Shown: positions 1 through 6,571, numbered from the stretch's first letter. The stretch is 11,025 bases of DNA from Phycisphaerales bacterium (GCA_003152975.1 PMBP01000227.1:1-11025), one strand, 5' to 3'. A program made the numbers and translations. The notes: generated by a model not told the origin, from the letters alone.

Positions 1-1
1 G

Positions 2-1096
2 CCGATGGGCATGCACCTCTTCGAGCTGCGGGATGACGGCGAATTGGTCCTCATCGACGCCAACCCCGCCGCCGACCGCCACACCGGAATCCACACCGCC
101 GACCGGATCGGCAAGACCATCGAGCAGGCATTTCCCGGCCTGGTGGGCACGGAGGTTTCCGCGCGATACAAGCAGATCGCCGCTGGCGGACAGGCCTGGC
201 AGACGACCAATCTGTTCTACCAGGACAACGCGATTCACGGGGCGTTCGATATTGTGGCGTTCCAGACCGTTCCGGGGCGAATGGCCACGATGTTCCTGGA
301 AGTCTCGGACCGGATTCGCGCCGAACAGCAGCGCGAACAACTGCTCAAGGCCCTGCAGGCCAAGACCGAGGAACTCGAAAGCATCATTTATGTCAGCTCC
401 CATGACCTTCGCTCGCCTCTGGTGAACATCCAGGGCTTCAGCGGCGAACTGGGTGAGTCCTGCCGCCAGATCCGTGAGCTCCTCTCCGGCGATGCGGTGC
501 CCGAGTCCGACCATCAGCAACTCGAAGAGCTGCTCGGCCGGGACATCCCCTCGGCCCTCGAGTACATCACCACCAGTGTCAGCAAGCTGGACGCTCTGCA
601 GAAGGGCCTGTTGAAGATCTGTCGCATCGGCCGCGAATCGCTGGAGATCGTCCCCGTCGCCATGAACGAGCTGCTCGACGGCGTCATCAAAAGCACCCGG
701 TACCAGCTCGACAACTGCCGGGCCCAGGTAATCGTCGAGCCCTTGCCCATCTGTCTGGCAGATGCCGGACAACTGACCCAGGTCTTTACGAATCTGATCG
801 ACAATGCCATAAAATACCGCAGTCCCGACCGGTCCCTCGTGATCCGCATCCACGGCCGTGCCGAGGGCGCTCACGCGGTCTATACCGTCGCCGACAATGG
901 CGTCGGCATCGCCCCCGAACACCAGCCGAAGGTCTTCGAGATGTTCCACCAGCTCGATCCCCTCAACGGGCCCGGCGGCGAAGGCCTCGGCCTGACCATC
1001 GTCAAACGCATTCTCGGCCGCATGGATGGCCAGGTCCGCCTTGAATCCGCCTTCGGCGTCGGATCGGCCTTCTTCGTTCTCCTGCCGAAGGCCTGA
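2..1096 (+). CDS. PAS-domain sensor histidine kinase (5' end outside window)
   Basis: Two-component sensor kinase that autophosphorylates on histidine and passes the phosphate to a response regulator not present here. The frame is open to the window edge. The first ATG (base 5) falls inside the PAS fold, which resumes at once with DANPAADRHTG, so the true start is probably upstream. Counting from base 5: PAS about 1-100; short coiled-coil linker 101-128; HisKA with H-box SSHDLRSPL, phospho-acceptor His133; ATPase domain with N-box NLIDNAIKY (263-271), G1 box ADNGVGIAP (296-304), F-box near 311 and G2 box GGEGLGL (324-330). The gap of about 130 residues between H-box and N-box is somewhat long and includes a charged insertion around 160-185. 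No transmembrane segment is visible in this part, so it may be soluble or anchored by missing N-terminal domains. It ends without a receiver domain and converges on the lipoprotein gene, with stop codons 32 bases apart. Confidence 0.93.
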   Translation, partial: PMGMHLFELRDDGELVLIDANPAADRHTGIHTADRIGKTIEQAFPGLVGTEVSARYKQIAAGGQAWQTTNLFYQDNAIHGAFDIVAFQTVPGRMATMFLEVSDRIRAEQQREQLLKALQAKTEELESIIYVSSHDLRSPLVNIQGFSGELGESCRQIRELLSGDAVPESDHQQLEELLGRDIPSALEYITTSVSKLDALQKGLLKICRIGRESLEIVPVAMNELLDGVIKSTRYQLDNCRAQVIVEPLPICLADAGQLTQVFTNLIDNAIKYRSPDRSLVIRIHGRAEGAHAVYTVADNGVGIAPEHQPKVFEMFHQLDPLNGPGGEGLGLTIVKRILGRMDGQVRLESAFGVGSAFFVLLPKA

Positions 1097-1133
1097 TCCG
1101 CCGTCCAACTGTCGAGCGATTCACCCGGTCAGG
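1092..1133. terminator. Possible weak bidirectional terminator hairpin
   Basis: Arms CCTGATCCG (1092-1100) and CGGTCAGG (1126-1133) can pair over eight bases with one bulged T and a 25-base loop. The structure spans the stop codons of two convergent genes. It has no T-tract on either strand, so this is only a candidate for ending transcription of the kinase and of the head operon. Confidence 0.22.
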
Positions 1134-1716
1134 ATTCGGCCTTGACCTCGGCGACGATCTTTCGGGTCAGGGCAGATTGCCCTTGCTGGGCCTGCTTGAA
1201 GGCCGCGGCCGCATCCGAATTGTTTCGCTTAAAGACCTCATTTCCCTTGATAATTTCTTGCACCGCCCGGTTGGTGTCGCGGGCTTTTTGCACAGTTCGC
1301 GCAATCCGCGCCCCGGATACGCCCCCGAGTACGCCCGCCACCGCCAGCCCCGCCTGCAACAGCACATCCGCCGCCTGCCACGGATCGGGCCGCTGCGAGG
1401 CCTCCTTCGTCGCCGCAGTCGCCAACCGCTGGTTCGTTTCGCTCAGCGCTTGCTGCGGCGTCTCGACGGCGGGCGGTTCCTTCGGCATTCCATAGTCGCC
1501 CACGAACGCCGCGCTCTGCCGTGCCGACAGTTCCGTCAAGCCGCACAGTTCCTGCGACGCGCTCTGCTCCCTGGCCGCATTCGCCGCCAGCTGCGTCGTG
1601 CGGTAATGCGCCCAGGCGTTGGCTTTCATCGCCTCGCCCGGCGCAAACCGCAGTTGATCACACCCCGCCGTCGCCACGCAAGCCATCATCACTGTTATCC
1701 CTGTCAACCGATTCAT
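1129..1716 (-). CDS. Predicted lipoprotein, last gene of the phage-head operon
   Basis: 195-residue protein of unrecognised family. The N-terminus has a basic start, a hydrophobic core and a lipobox-like TAGC with Cys19 as the probable lipidated residue; Thr at -3 is less usual than Leu. After an Ala/Gln-rich helical stretch (30-70) and a Pro-containing linker (75-90) comes a Gly/Ala-rich hydrophobic segment at about 117-138, then a charged amphipathic helix to the C-terminus. The start is fixed by a GGAGGAC Shine-Dalgarno (1723-1729) and overlaps the preceding stop as ATGA, implying translational coupling. It could be a virion-associated, lysis-related (outer spanin-like) or membrane-tethering protein. 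At about 177 mature residues it is large for an outer spanin and lacks the usual Pro-rich stretch, so function stays open. Confidence 0.75.
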   Translation of the reverse strand: MNRLTGITVMMACVATAGCDQLRFAPGEAMKANAWAHYRTTQLAANAAREQSASQELCGLTELSARQSAAFVGDYGMPKEPPAVETPQQALSETNQRLATAATKEASQRPDPWQAADVLLQAGLAVAGVLGGVSGARIARTVQKARDTNRAVQEIIKGNEVFKRNNSDAAAAFKQAQQGQSALTRKIVAEVKAES

Positions 1717-2003
1717 GGTTTGTCCTCCGACTTGAAAGCTCCTCGTTGTCCGGCCCCATTGGTTTCCAATGTGCTCAGCCGAACTTCATGCCAAATCGTT
1801 TTCTCGCTGACGCCCTCTAACCGTTCGCCGAACCGGCTCAATCGTTCGCTCAGCTTGGCCACATCGTAGCTCACTCGATCCAGCCGCCTTTGTGTATCCA
1901 TCCATTGCCCCAGGATCAACGACGCCAGTAGAACAAGTTGCACCAGCATCGTCAGATTCAATTGCCGATCGAACCGCCACCGATTCTCCTTCGTGACCGC
2001 CAT
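1713..2003 (-). CDS. Small one-pass membrane protein with coiled coil
   Basis: 96-residue protein. A basic N-terminus (residues 1-14) is followed by one hydrophobic segment (about 16-34) and then a heptad-like charged helix (about 36-80) rich in Leu, Arg and Glu. By the positive-inside rule the coiled coil should lie outside the cytoplasm. The start has a clear GGGAGG Shine-Dalgarno (2008-2013). The stop overlaps the start of the downstream lipoprotein by four bases, so the two are probably made together. The topology resembles small phage membrane proteins such as inner-membrane spanins and DUF2730-like proteins, but no family is recognised with certainty. A longer frame in another register, starting at base 2064, covers the same DNA and was rejected because it lacks a ribosome site and has a composition unlike a real protein. 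Confidence 0.75.
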   Translation of the reverse strand: MAVTKENRWRFDRQLNLTMLVQLVLLASLILGQWMDTQRRLDRVSYDVAKLSERLSRFGERLEGVSEKTIWHEVRLSTLETNGAGQRGAFKSEDKP

Positions 2004-2109
2004 CGTTGCCTCCCATAATTACACCATTCAAATTGCCGATTTCGGTTTCGATTTCATCCTGCATCGTTGTTCCACTTTGCGCTTCGGCGAGAAGTTACCG
2101 TTTCATCCC

Positions 2110-2144
2110 AAATTGAAAATCGAAAATCAGAAATTGAAAATTTA
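2110..2144. repeat. AT-rich degenerate repeat patch (AAATTGAAAAT words)
   Basis: Two exact 11-base copies of AAATTGAAAAT (2110-2120 and 2131-2141) flank the related word CGAAAATCAG. The patch touches the stop codon of the connector gene and fills part of the gap before the membrane-protein gene. It is far more AT-rich than the flanking genes and shares CAATTT/TTGAAA words with two other gaps of the same operon (4131-4150 and 4686-4733). Confidence 0.6.
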
Positions 2145-2792
2145 TTCTCTCCTCAGCCGCATCGTTCCGCCGTCGATCACCGTGTCGCCCTGCCCGTCGT
2201 CGTCGCTGTCGAGCCACAGCCGGCAGCGCTCCCGTGCCCGCTCGTACATTCGACGGAAATACTCCGCTTTATCCCAATCGGCCGGCGAACCGCTAATGGC
2301 CCGGCAACCATAGACATCCGCCAGAATCGCATACACCTCGGCCGGCCGCAGCGGGTCGTCTGTGATGATCTGCTCTTGGCCGCAATCGGCAACCGCAAAT
2401 CCCGGCCGGATCCCGAAGTACTGCGTCAGAAAGTACGCCGCATCCTCGCCCCTGGCCTCCAGGGTCACCGCGCGGTAGCTCACGGCCGTTGCGTCGCCCG
2501 GCCCGACGGCGGCCGCCGCGTCGTTTCCGCGAATCACCGAGACCGTCAACTCTGTCGCCGAGACCCGGGCCGTAATCTCGTAAGCCCCATCGACCTTGCC
2601 GTCCCCGCTCCGCAGCCAGATCACCTGTCCCGCCGCCACGCCCGCCGCGGTGAAGTTGGCGCCGCTGGCGATGAACCGCGTGCCCGCAATCACGCCGCCG
2701 TCGCCCTTGCACAACACCGGCAACCCCATCGCCTCCGCAAACACCGCCGAATCCACCCGCAACACATCCGCATCCTTTGAAAATCGTTCCAT
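2142..2792 (-). CDS. Probable phage head-completion / connector protein
   Basis: 216-residue protein encoded directly after the major capsid gene, the usual place for head-tail connector or head-completion proteins. Residues about 25-105 look like a beta-rich small domain with many Gly, Val and Thr; residues about 110-216 are helical with a conserved-looking end (EYFRRMYERARERCRLWLDS, then an acidic DDDGQGD turn). The C-terminal half resembles the short helical connector proteins (gp6/gp15-like class) that dock under the portal; the N-terminal beta domain is an extra part. This role is inferred from position and general shape, not from a diagnostic motif. The start at 2792 is supported by a GGGAGGAAA Shine-Dalgarno (2797-2805). 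A structured 167-base gap separates it from the capsid stop codon. Confidence 0.75.
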   Translation of the reverse strand: MERFSKDADVLRVDSAVFAEAMGLPVLCKGDGGVIAGTRFIASGANFTAAGVAAGQVIWLRSGDGKVDGAYEITARVSATELTVSVIRGNDAAAAVGPGDATAVSYRAVTLEARGEDAAYFLTQYFGIRPGFAVADCGQEQIITDDPLRPAEVYAILADVYGCRAISGSPADWDKAEYFRRMYERARERCRLWLDSDDDGQGDTVIDGGTMRLRRE

Positions 2793-2832
2793 GGTTTTCC
2801 TCCCGTCGTTGTATGTAATCCTTCATAGTTCC

Positions 2833-2902
2833 GTGCAACCCGCGGCGGCAGTCCTCCACCCCTGCCGCGGCGGTTTGCACGATCCAACCGACTCGTGCAA
2901 AC
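2833..2902 (-). promoter_or_regulatory. Two mutually exclusive intercistronic hairpins after the capsid gene
   Basis: On the transcript, GTTTGCACGA (2902-2893) pairs perfectly with TCGTGCAAAC (2882-2873) around a 10-base loop. Bases 2880-2862 can instead pair with 2851-2833, giving a 19-position stem with 17 matches and a 10-base loop. The segment GTGCAAAC (2880-2873) belongs to both stems, so they cannot form together. The structure begins 57 bases after the capsid stop codon and ends 40 bases before the connector start. No U-tract follows, so a classical terminator is unlikely; a processing, stabilising or attenuation element is the better reading. Confidence 0.6.
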
Positions 2903-2959
2903 CCCCAACCCTCCTCGTCCCCCTCCGTTACCGCGTTTTACCGATACGAATTGATCGGA

Positions 2960-4114
2960 TTAGGCGACGCTGAGCCCGCGGATCAGGCCGTGCGCGGCCT
3001 CGTTGCGGAGCTCCAGCGTGTATTCGCCGATCAGCTCGCCGCATTCGTAGTCGCCCGAACTGGCCAGCGCCTTGTACTGGAAGCTGCGACCCGCCAGCGG
3101 CAGCACCGAAATCCGCGACGAATCCAGCAGCAGCGCCATGTCCAGCGGCATCCACCGTGTCGTCACAATCCGGCAAACGCCGAAGTCGCTCTGGTAAACA
3201 TTGACGCTGTCGCCGAAGGTCGTCTCCGACGACGCGTACAGCCGCATCCCCGTCAGGAACTGATTGATCCGCCGTTTCTGGTTGCCGCCAACCACGATTA
3301 AGTCCACATTGCCGCTGCTGTTTTCCCAGATCTTGCGCAGAGTGTAGTTGATCTTCGCCTCGTCGAGGTCGCTGCCCGCCGGAAATCCCGAATCTCCCAC
3401 GGCGAACAGATTGCTGGCCAGATGACGCAAAATGCCCTTCATCGTCCGCCGCACGGTGACGCTGCCCTGCGGATCGACGCTCGGCAGGCCGCCGTTGATA
3501 AGGGTGTTCTCCAGGTCGCGCACAAGCTCGCGGAGCCGCTGTTGCTTCTGGAAGTCCATCTCGTCGGCCAGGCCCAGGTGGCCCGCCGCCAGGTCGCTGC
3601 CGCTGACTTCCACCGACGCGGTGAAAATCTGCGTGTAGTTGGCCTTGCGGCTGCGGTTGGTAAACCGCGTCGCGGGCCGGTCCGACCCTTCCAGCGCCGC
3701 GTTGCCCAGGATGCGGATCGTCTGTCCGTTGGCGATCGCCTCGGCCGCCGTGCCCGCATACGCCCGCGTCACCGTCAGCGTGTTGCCGGCGATATTGGTC
3801 ACCAGGATCAACTCGCGCGAACCGAGGACCTGGATCTGGTCGCCGATGCGAAACCGATTGCCGTTGGCCACATCAAAGGCCGCCTCCGTCAGCGGGTTGC
3901 TGATCGTCGTATCGCTGATGGTGTCCTTGTTCGGCAGCAGATCGTCCTCGAGCCACTCGTGCCGTGTGCTGGCCGCCTCGCGCATCGGGTCGCCCAGCGC
4001 GCTGAGCAGCGGCGTCTCGTACGGCGACAAAATCGCGATCAGATCGCTGACATCTTCCGTCAGTTCCGGCAGGGTGGTTCCCGCCGAGTAGGTTGCTTTT
4101 CCGGTAAATGGCAT
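2960..4114 (-). CDS. Phage major capsid protein, SU10/DUF5309 type
   Basis: 384-residue HK97-fold-type shell protein. The N-terminus (TYSAGTTLPELTEDVSDLIA, then SPYETPLLSALG and HEWLEDDLL at about 53-61) is the hallmark of the SU10/DUF5309 capsid family. A beta-rich insertion (about 80-138, with DVANGNRFRIGDQIQVL and NTLTVTRAY) fits the extra surface domain of these proteins. The spine-helix region follows (about 183-208, DEMDFQKQQRLRELVRDLEN), then MKGIL (225-229) and a C-terminal axial-domain-like region (about 255-330). The length is usual for the family and no frameshift or stop interrupts it, so it looks functional. The chosen start has AAAGGAGG six bases upstream; an upstream TTG start seven codons earlier lacks one. 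No protease gene is beside it. Confidence 0.92.
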   Translation of the reverse strand: MPFTGKATYSAGTTLPELTEDVSDLIAILSPYETPLLSALGDPMREAASTRHEWLEDDLLPNKDTISDTTISNPLTEAAFDVANGNRFRIGDQIQVLGSRELILVTNIAGNTLTVTRAYAGTAAEAIANGQTIRILGNAALEGSDRPATRFTNRSRKANYTQIFTASVEVSGSDLAAGHLGLADEMDFQKQQRLRELVRDLENTLINGGLPSVDPQGSVTVRRTMKGILRHLASNLFAVGDSGFPAGSDLDEAKINYTLRKIWENSSGNVDLIVVGGNQKRRINQFLTGMRLYASSETTFGDSVNVYQSDFGVCRIVTTRWMPLDMALLLDSSRISVLPLAGRSFQYKALASSGDYECGELIGEYTLELRNEAAHGLIRGLSVA

Positions 4115-4120
4115 GATTGC

Positions 4121-4128
4121 CCTCCTTT
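4121..4128 (-). promoter_or_regulatory. Shine-Dalgarno of the capsid gene
   Basis: AAAGGAGG on the minus strand, six bases before the ATG at 4114. It fixes the start there rather than at the TTG at 4135. It is among the strongest ribosome sites in the operon, fitting a protein needed in hundreds of copies. Confidence 0.8.
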
Positions 4129-4130
4129 CG

Positions 4131-4150
4131 TTCAATGGTTTTCAATTTCG
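4131..4150. repeat. Short AT-rich patch with CAATTT words
   Basis: TTCAATGGTTTTCAATTT repeats TTCAAT within a few bases, just upstream of the capsid ribosome site. It uses the same words as the patches at 2110-2144 and 4686-4733. It is the shortest and weakest of the three and could be chance on its own. Confidence 0.35.
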
Positions 4151-4156
4151 GCCGAC

Positions 4157-4178
4157 CGTCGAAGGCCACCCTTCGTCG
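4157..4178 (-). promoter_or_regulatory. Hairpin directly after the scaffold stop codon
   Basis: Arms CG-T-CGAAGG (4157-4165) and CCTTCG-T-CG (4170-4178) form a six-base perfect stem plus two outer pairs across one mismatch, with a four-base loop. On the transcript it begins at the base following the scaffold gene's TAA and lies 42 bases ahead of the capsid ATG. With no U-tract it is more likely a processing or stability element than a full terminator. Confidence 0.45.
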
Positions 4179-4685
4179 TTACATCGACCGAACCCGCGTT
4201 CGCCGGACGCGCATGTATTCGTGCACATCCGACCGGCGGCCGCTCGCCGCCGCCTGTTGCGCTGCCTGCGCCATCGTCGGGCTCGTGCCCGGCCGTTCCT
4301 TGGCCCCGGCGGTTTTCTTCGGGGCCGAATTCGCTTCCCGCTGGTGTGACGGGAACAGGTGGGGCTTGTCCTGCCGCAGCCGCTCGATGGCGGCGTCAAG
4401 GTCACCGCCGTCGCCCATCCGTTTCTGCGTCAGCAGCACACCCGCCTCGACATCCGTCACGCCCGCGGCCGTCAGCCGCTTGGACAATTCCTCGTCGTGC
4501 CGTTGCGACTGAAGCTGCTCGGTCAACTGACCGTGTTCCCGACGGAGCTGCTCGACCTGCCGCGTCAGTTCCTCGGCCTGCTGCTCGGCGGCCTGGGCCC
4601 GCTTGCGATACCGAATCGCCTCGCTGACCGGAACAACTTTTTCGTCCACTTGCTGTTCATCCAAATTGCTCTGTTCTTCGCTCAT
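4179..4685 (-). CDS. Phage scaffold-like protein
   Basis: 168-residue protein encoded between the portal and capsid genes, where tailed-phage scaffolding proteins sit. Scaffolds guide capsid assembly inside the prohead and leave or are cleaved afterwards. Residues 1-20 are acidic and disordered-looking; about 25-65 form a strong coiled coil with heptads of Leu, Gln and Glu; about 70-110 is a small helical region ending in KPHLF, a motif common at this place in phage scaffold proteins; the tail (115-150) is Ala/Gln/Pro-rich and the extreme C-terminus strongly basic (RVRRTRVRSM), as expected for a part that binds the inner capsid wall. The start at 4685 has GGAGGAA just upstream; a longer frame beginning at 4724 would start inside AT-rich repeat sequence. 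No protease motif is present. Confidence 0.85.
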   Translation of the reverse strand: MSEEQSNLDEQQVDEKVVPVSEAIRYRKRAQAAEQQAEELTRQVEQLRREHGQLTEQLQSQRHDEELSKRLTAAGVTDVEAGVLLTQKRMGDGGDLDAAIERLRQDKPHLFPSHQREANSAPKKTAGAKERPGTSPTMAQAAQQAAASGRRSDVHEYMRVRRTRVRSM

Positions 4686-4733
4686 GGCTTCCTCCGAATA
4701 AATTTGAAATTGGATATTGAACATTGTAAATTG
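4686..4733. repeat. AT-rich degenerate patch between portal and scaffold genes
   Basis: The 48-base gap is mostly A and T and is built from imperfect words such as AAATTTGAAATTGG, ATTGAACATTG and TAAATTG. It resembles the patch at 2110-2144 in word use, though not in exact order. It carries the scaffold ribosome site at its downstream end. No promoter was identified. Confidence 0.5.
4689..4695 (-). promoter_or_regulatory. Shine-Dalgarno of the scaffold gene
   Basis: GGAGGAA on the minus strand, three bases before the ATG at 4685. It selects this start over the in-frame ATG 13 codons upstream, whose extra residues would be translated from the AT-rich patch. Confidence 0.7.
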
Positions 4734-6245
4734 TCAGTATCCCAGTTCCGTTAACACCGTCTCCGGGGCCACGCCCAGCTCCAGCTTGGCCTTGGCCTCC
4801 TGGAGTCGCTCCGCCGTGTCTTCCGGCAGCGGGCTGGGGAACACGACCTCGACTTGCCGTTCTTCGGGCGTCGTCGGGAAAATCCCGTAGCGGTCCAGCA
4901 GCTCCAGGGCCGTCCGCAGGATTGCACGAATCCCCTCGCCGTAGGATCGCTGCTTGCGAAGCGTTTTGGCGAGCATACCCATGTAGGTCATCTTCAGCGC
5001 CACGCCGCTGGTGAGGTTGCCGATCTTGTTTTTCAGCAATCCCGCGACGACGGGCGTTACGCCGCTGATCTTGTCCATCGCCTCGCGGATCTGCTCGATG
5101 TGCTGCTCTTCGCTGGGCGAGCCGTCGTCCCCGCCAAAGGCCTCGATCTTGGCCTCGGCATTGTCCGTGCACCACATCCGACCCGGCGCGACGGGCCGGT
5201 CGTACGCCCCGTCGAGGCCCTTGACCAGATACATCTTGAAGGATTGAAAGGTGATCCGGCTGGCCCGATCGCTCAGCCGCGTGTTGAGTTCGTCCTGCAG
5301 CCCGATCAGCGGCTCGACATCGCTGAGCCCTTCATAGCGATACGGCTGCGCGAGATTCTGGATGTGCACCACCGGCACCGCGCCCAGCAAGTTTTCGCCT
5401 TCGGCGCTCAGCTCGCCGTCTTCGTATCGCTGCCATGCCGTCGGCCCCAGGATTTCGGTGATCACGGCCGCCTGCCGCCGATCACCCGCCGCGCCGCCCA
5501 CCAGCCGCGACAACCAGCCGCCGCCGGGCGCGACGGCGTTCTTCGCCTGGCGGAAGTGCTGCACGAAGTACCGCATCCGCCGGTAATCATTTTCGTCCAG
5601 GACCGGCAGCGCCCGAGGCGCCTCGATCAACTCCAGAGCGATCTGCGAGGCCTTCTGCACCGCGGCCTCGATCGCCTCGGCGTTCTCCTCGCCCTGATAA
5701 GCGATCAAAGGACGGCTCTGCATCACCCACTCCTCCCCCGGCCGGATGATGCAATCGACGAATCCGTACACGCTCCCGAGCACCGCCAGTTCCTGGAAAA
5801 AGCCAACGCCGCCGTTGCCCGAAATCACAGCCGTCAGTATTCGCTCAAGGGTTCTGCGTTTCGACGGCTCCGGCGACGGGCTGACCAACCTCACGCCCTT
5901 GCCAAACAGAAAATCCACCATGGCGTTGATCCGCCATGCGATAGCGTTCTCGATGACCACCTCTTTGCGCTGGATCTGCGGGGCGCGGCGAAGCCCGACT
6001 TGCTCGAAATTGCCGCAGGGAATCGCCCCGGTGATCCGCGCGGGAAGCCCCATCTCCTGCGCCTGACGATAGCCCCGGGCACTGTCGCATTCGCCCTCCA
6101 CGGCCGTCTCGGTCGTCGGGTTGCTGTAATACTCCCACAGCCGGCCATAGCGGCGAATATTTTCGCCCGCCTGATGATCCACCAGCCATTCAATAAATAT
6201 TTCGTTCAATTCCCCGTCCCCAAATATCCGTAAATCCAATCCCAT
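4734..6245 (-). CDS. Phage portal protein, SPP1 gp6-like
   Basis: 503-residue portal subunit. Such proteins form the dodecameric ring at one capsid vertex through which DNA is packaged and ejected. Family features in order: helical N-terminal wing (1-95); NAIAWRINAMVDFLFGKGV (100-118), matching the conserved helix of gp6-like portals; beta wing and core (150-300); GLSDVEPLIGLQDELNTRL (306-324), the stretch leading into the stem and clip; SGVTPVVAG (394-402) and NLTSGVALKM (410-419), the crown-side helix with the family's LSGxAL-like motif; and a C-terminal helical tail. Length is normal and the frame intact. The start at 6245 is chosen because AAAGGAGA lies five bases upstream; the 22 extra codons of the longest frame read as untranslated leader. 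It is the first gene of the operon. A terminase would normally precede it, but only an intergenic region does. Confidence 0.93.
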   Translation of the reverse strand: MGLDLRIFGDGELNEIFIEWLVDHQAGENIRRYGRLWEYYSNPTTETAVEGECDSARGYRQAQEMGLPARITGAIPCGNFEQVGLRRAPQIQRKEVVIENAIAWRINAMVDFLFGKGVRLVSPSPEPSKRRTLERILTAVISGNGGVGFFQELAVLGSVYGFVDCIIRPGEEWVMQSRPLIAYQGEENAEAIEAAVQKASQIALELIEAPRALPVLDENDYRRMRYFVQHFRQAKNAVAPGGGWLSRLVGGAAGDRRQAAVITEILGPTAWQRYEDGELSAEGENLLGAVPVVHIQNLAQPYRYEGLSDVEPLIGLQDELNTRLSDRASRITFQSFKMYLVKGLDGAYDRPVAPGRMWCTDNAEAKIEAFGGDDGSPSEEQHIEQIREAMDKISGVTPVVAGLLKNKIGNLTSGVALKMTYMGMLAKTLRKQRSYGEGIRAILRTALELLDRYGIFPTTPEERQVEVVFPSPLPEDTAERLQEAKAKLELGVAPETVLTELGY

Positions 6246-6250
6246 CGTTA

Positions 6251-6258
6251 TCTCCTTT
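6251..6258 (-). promoter_or_regulatory. Shine-Dalgarno of the portal gene
   Basis: AAAGGAGA on the minus strand, five bases before the ATG at 6245. It decides the start in favour of MGLDLRIFGDGE over the upstream in-frame codon at 6311. Confidence 0.75.
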
Positions 6259-6314
6259 CGTCTGGTCATTTTTGCCTTTTGTCTTTCCACCCTTCCTGAA
6301 AATGTGCGCAAACG

Positions 6315-6346
6315 GTACGAAATTGTCAGACCGTCAAATTCGTAAC
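6315..6346. promoter_or_regulatory. Operator-like inverted repeat upstream of the head operon
   Basis: TACGAA (6316-6321) and TTCGTA (6339-6344) are inverted around a 17-base spacer that itself contains GAC/GTC words. The site lies 70-100 bases before the portal start, where a repressor of the operon could bind. The arms are short and no matching repressor gene is in the window, so this is tentative. Confidence 0.22.
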
Positions 6347-6571
6347 TCTTTGCGGAAAAACGGTTTACCGATTTTGAAATGCCCTAAAAATAGCAAGATA
6401 GTGATAGCGCGTTTTGTTCGATCCGACCCCCTAAAAGATAAAGTAAATTTGATGTGCACCCAAACCAACCGCCTGATCCTCCCCCTCCCTCATGCCCCCA
6501 TTCCGGCCCATCATGTCCAATATCGGTAAAAATCCGGATGTTGGTTTTTGCGGAATTATGACACTATGCTC

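Noticed and set aside
1786..2064. Minus-strand frame of 92 codons overlapping the small membrane protein
   Set aside because: The competing frame has a strong ribosome site, a membrane segment and a coiled coil, and couples to the lipoprotein. This one has none of these.
2110..2144. Possible CRISPR-like array or attachment site
   Set aside because: Only two 11-base copies with a 10-base gap: too short and irregular for CRISPR, and no matching copy was seen at the other edge of the operon to suggest att sites.
2293..2880. Minus-strand frame of 195 codons overlapping the connector gene
   Set aside because: Very Gly/Arg-rich shift of the true frame. It begins inside the intercistronic hairpins.
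2833..2880. Rho-independent terminator after the capsid gene
   Set aside because: The stem is strong but the bases following it on the transcript are GGAACTATG, not a U-tract, and the operon continues with a gene carrying its own good ribosome site.
3422..4627. Long plus-strand frame of 401 codons opposite the capsid and scaffold genes
   Set aside because: Antisense shadow in GC-rich DNA: rich in Arg, His, Pro and Ala, with no domain, and it crosses two well-supported genes on the other strand.
4854..6233. Long plus-strand frame of 459 codons opposite the portal gene
   Set aside because: Composition is His/Arg/Leu-rich without recognisable motifs. The opposite strand encodes a portal protein with clear family motifs.
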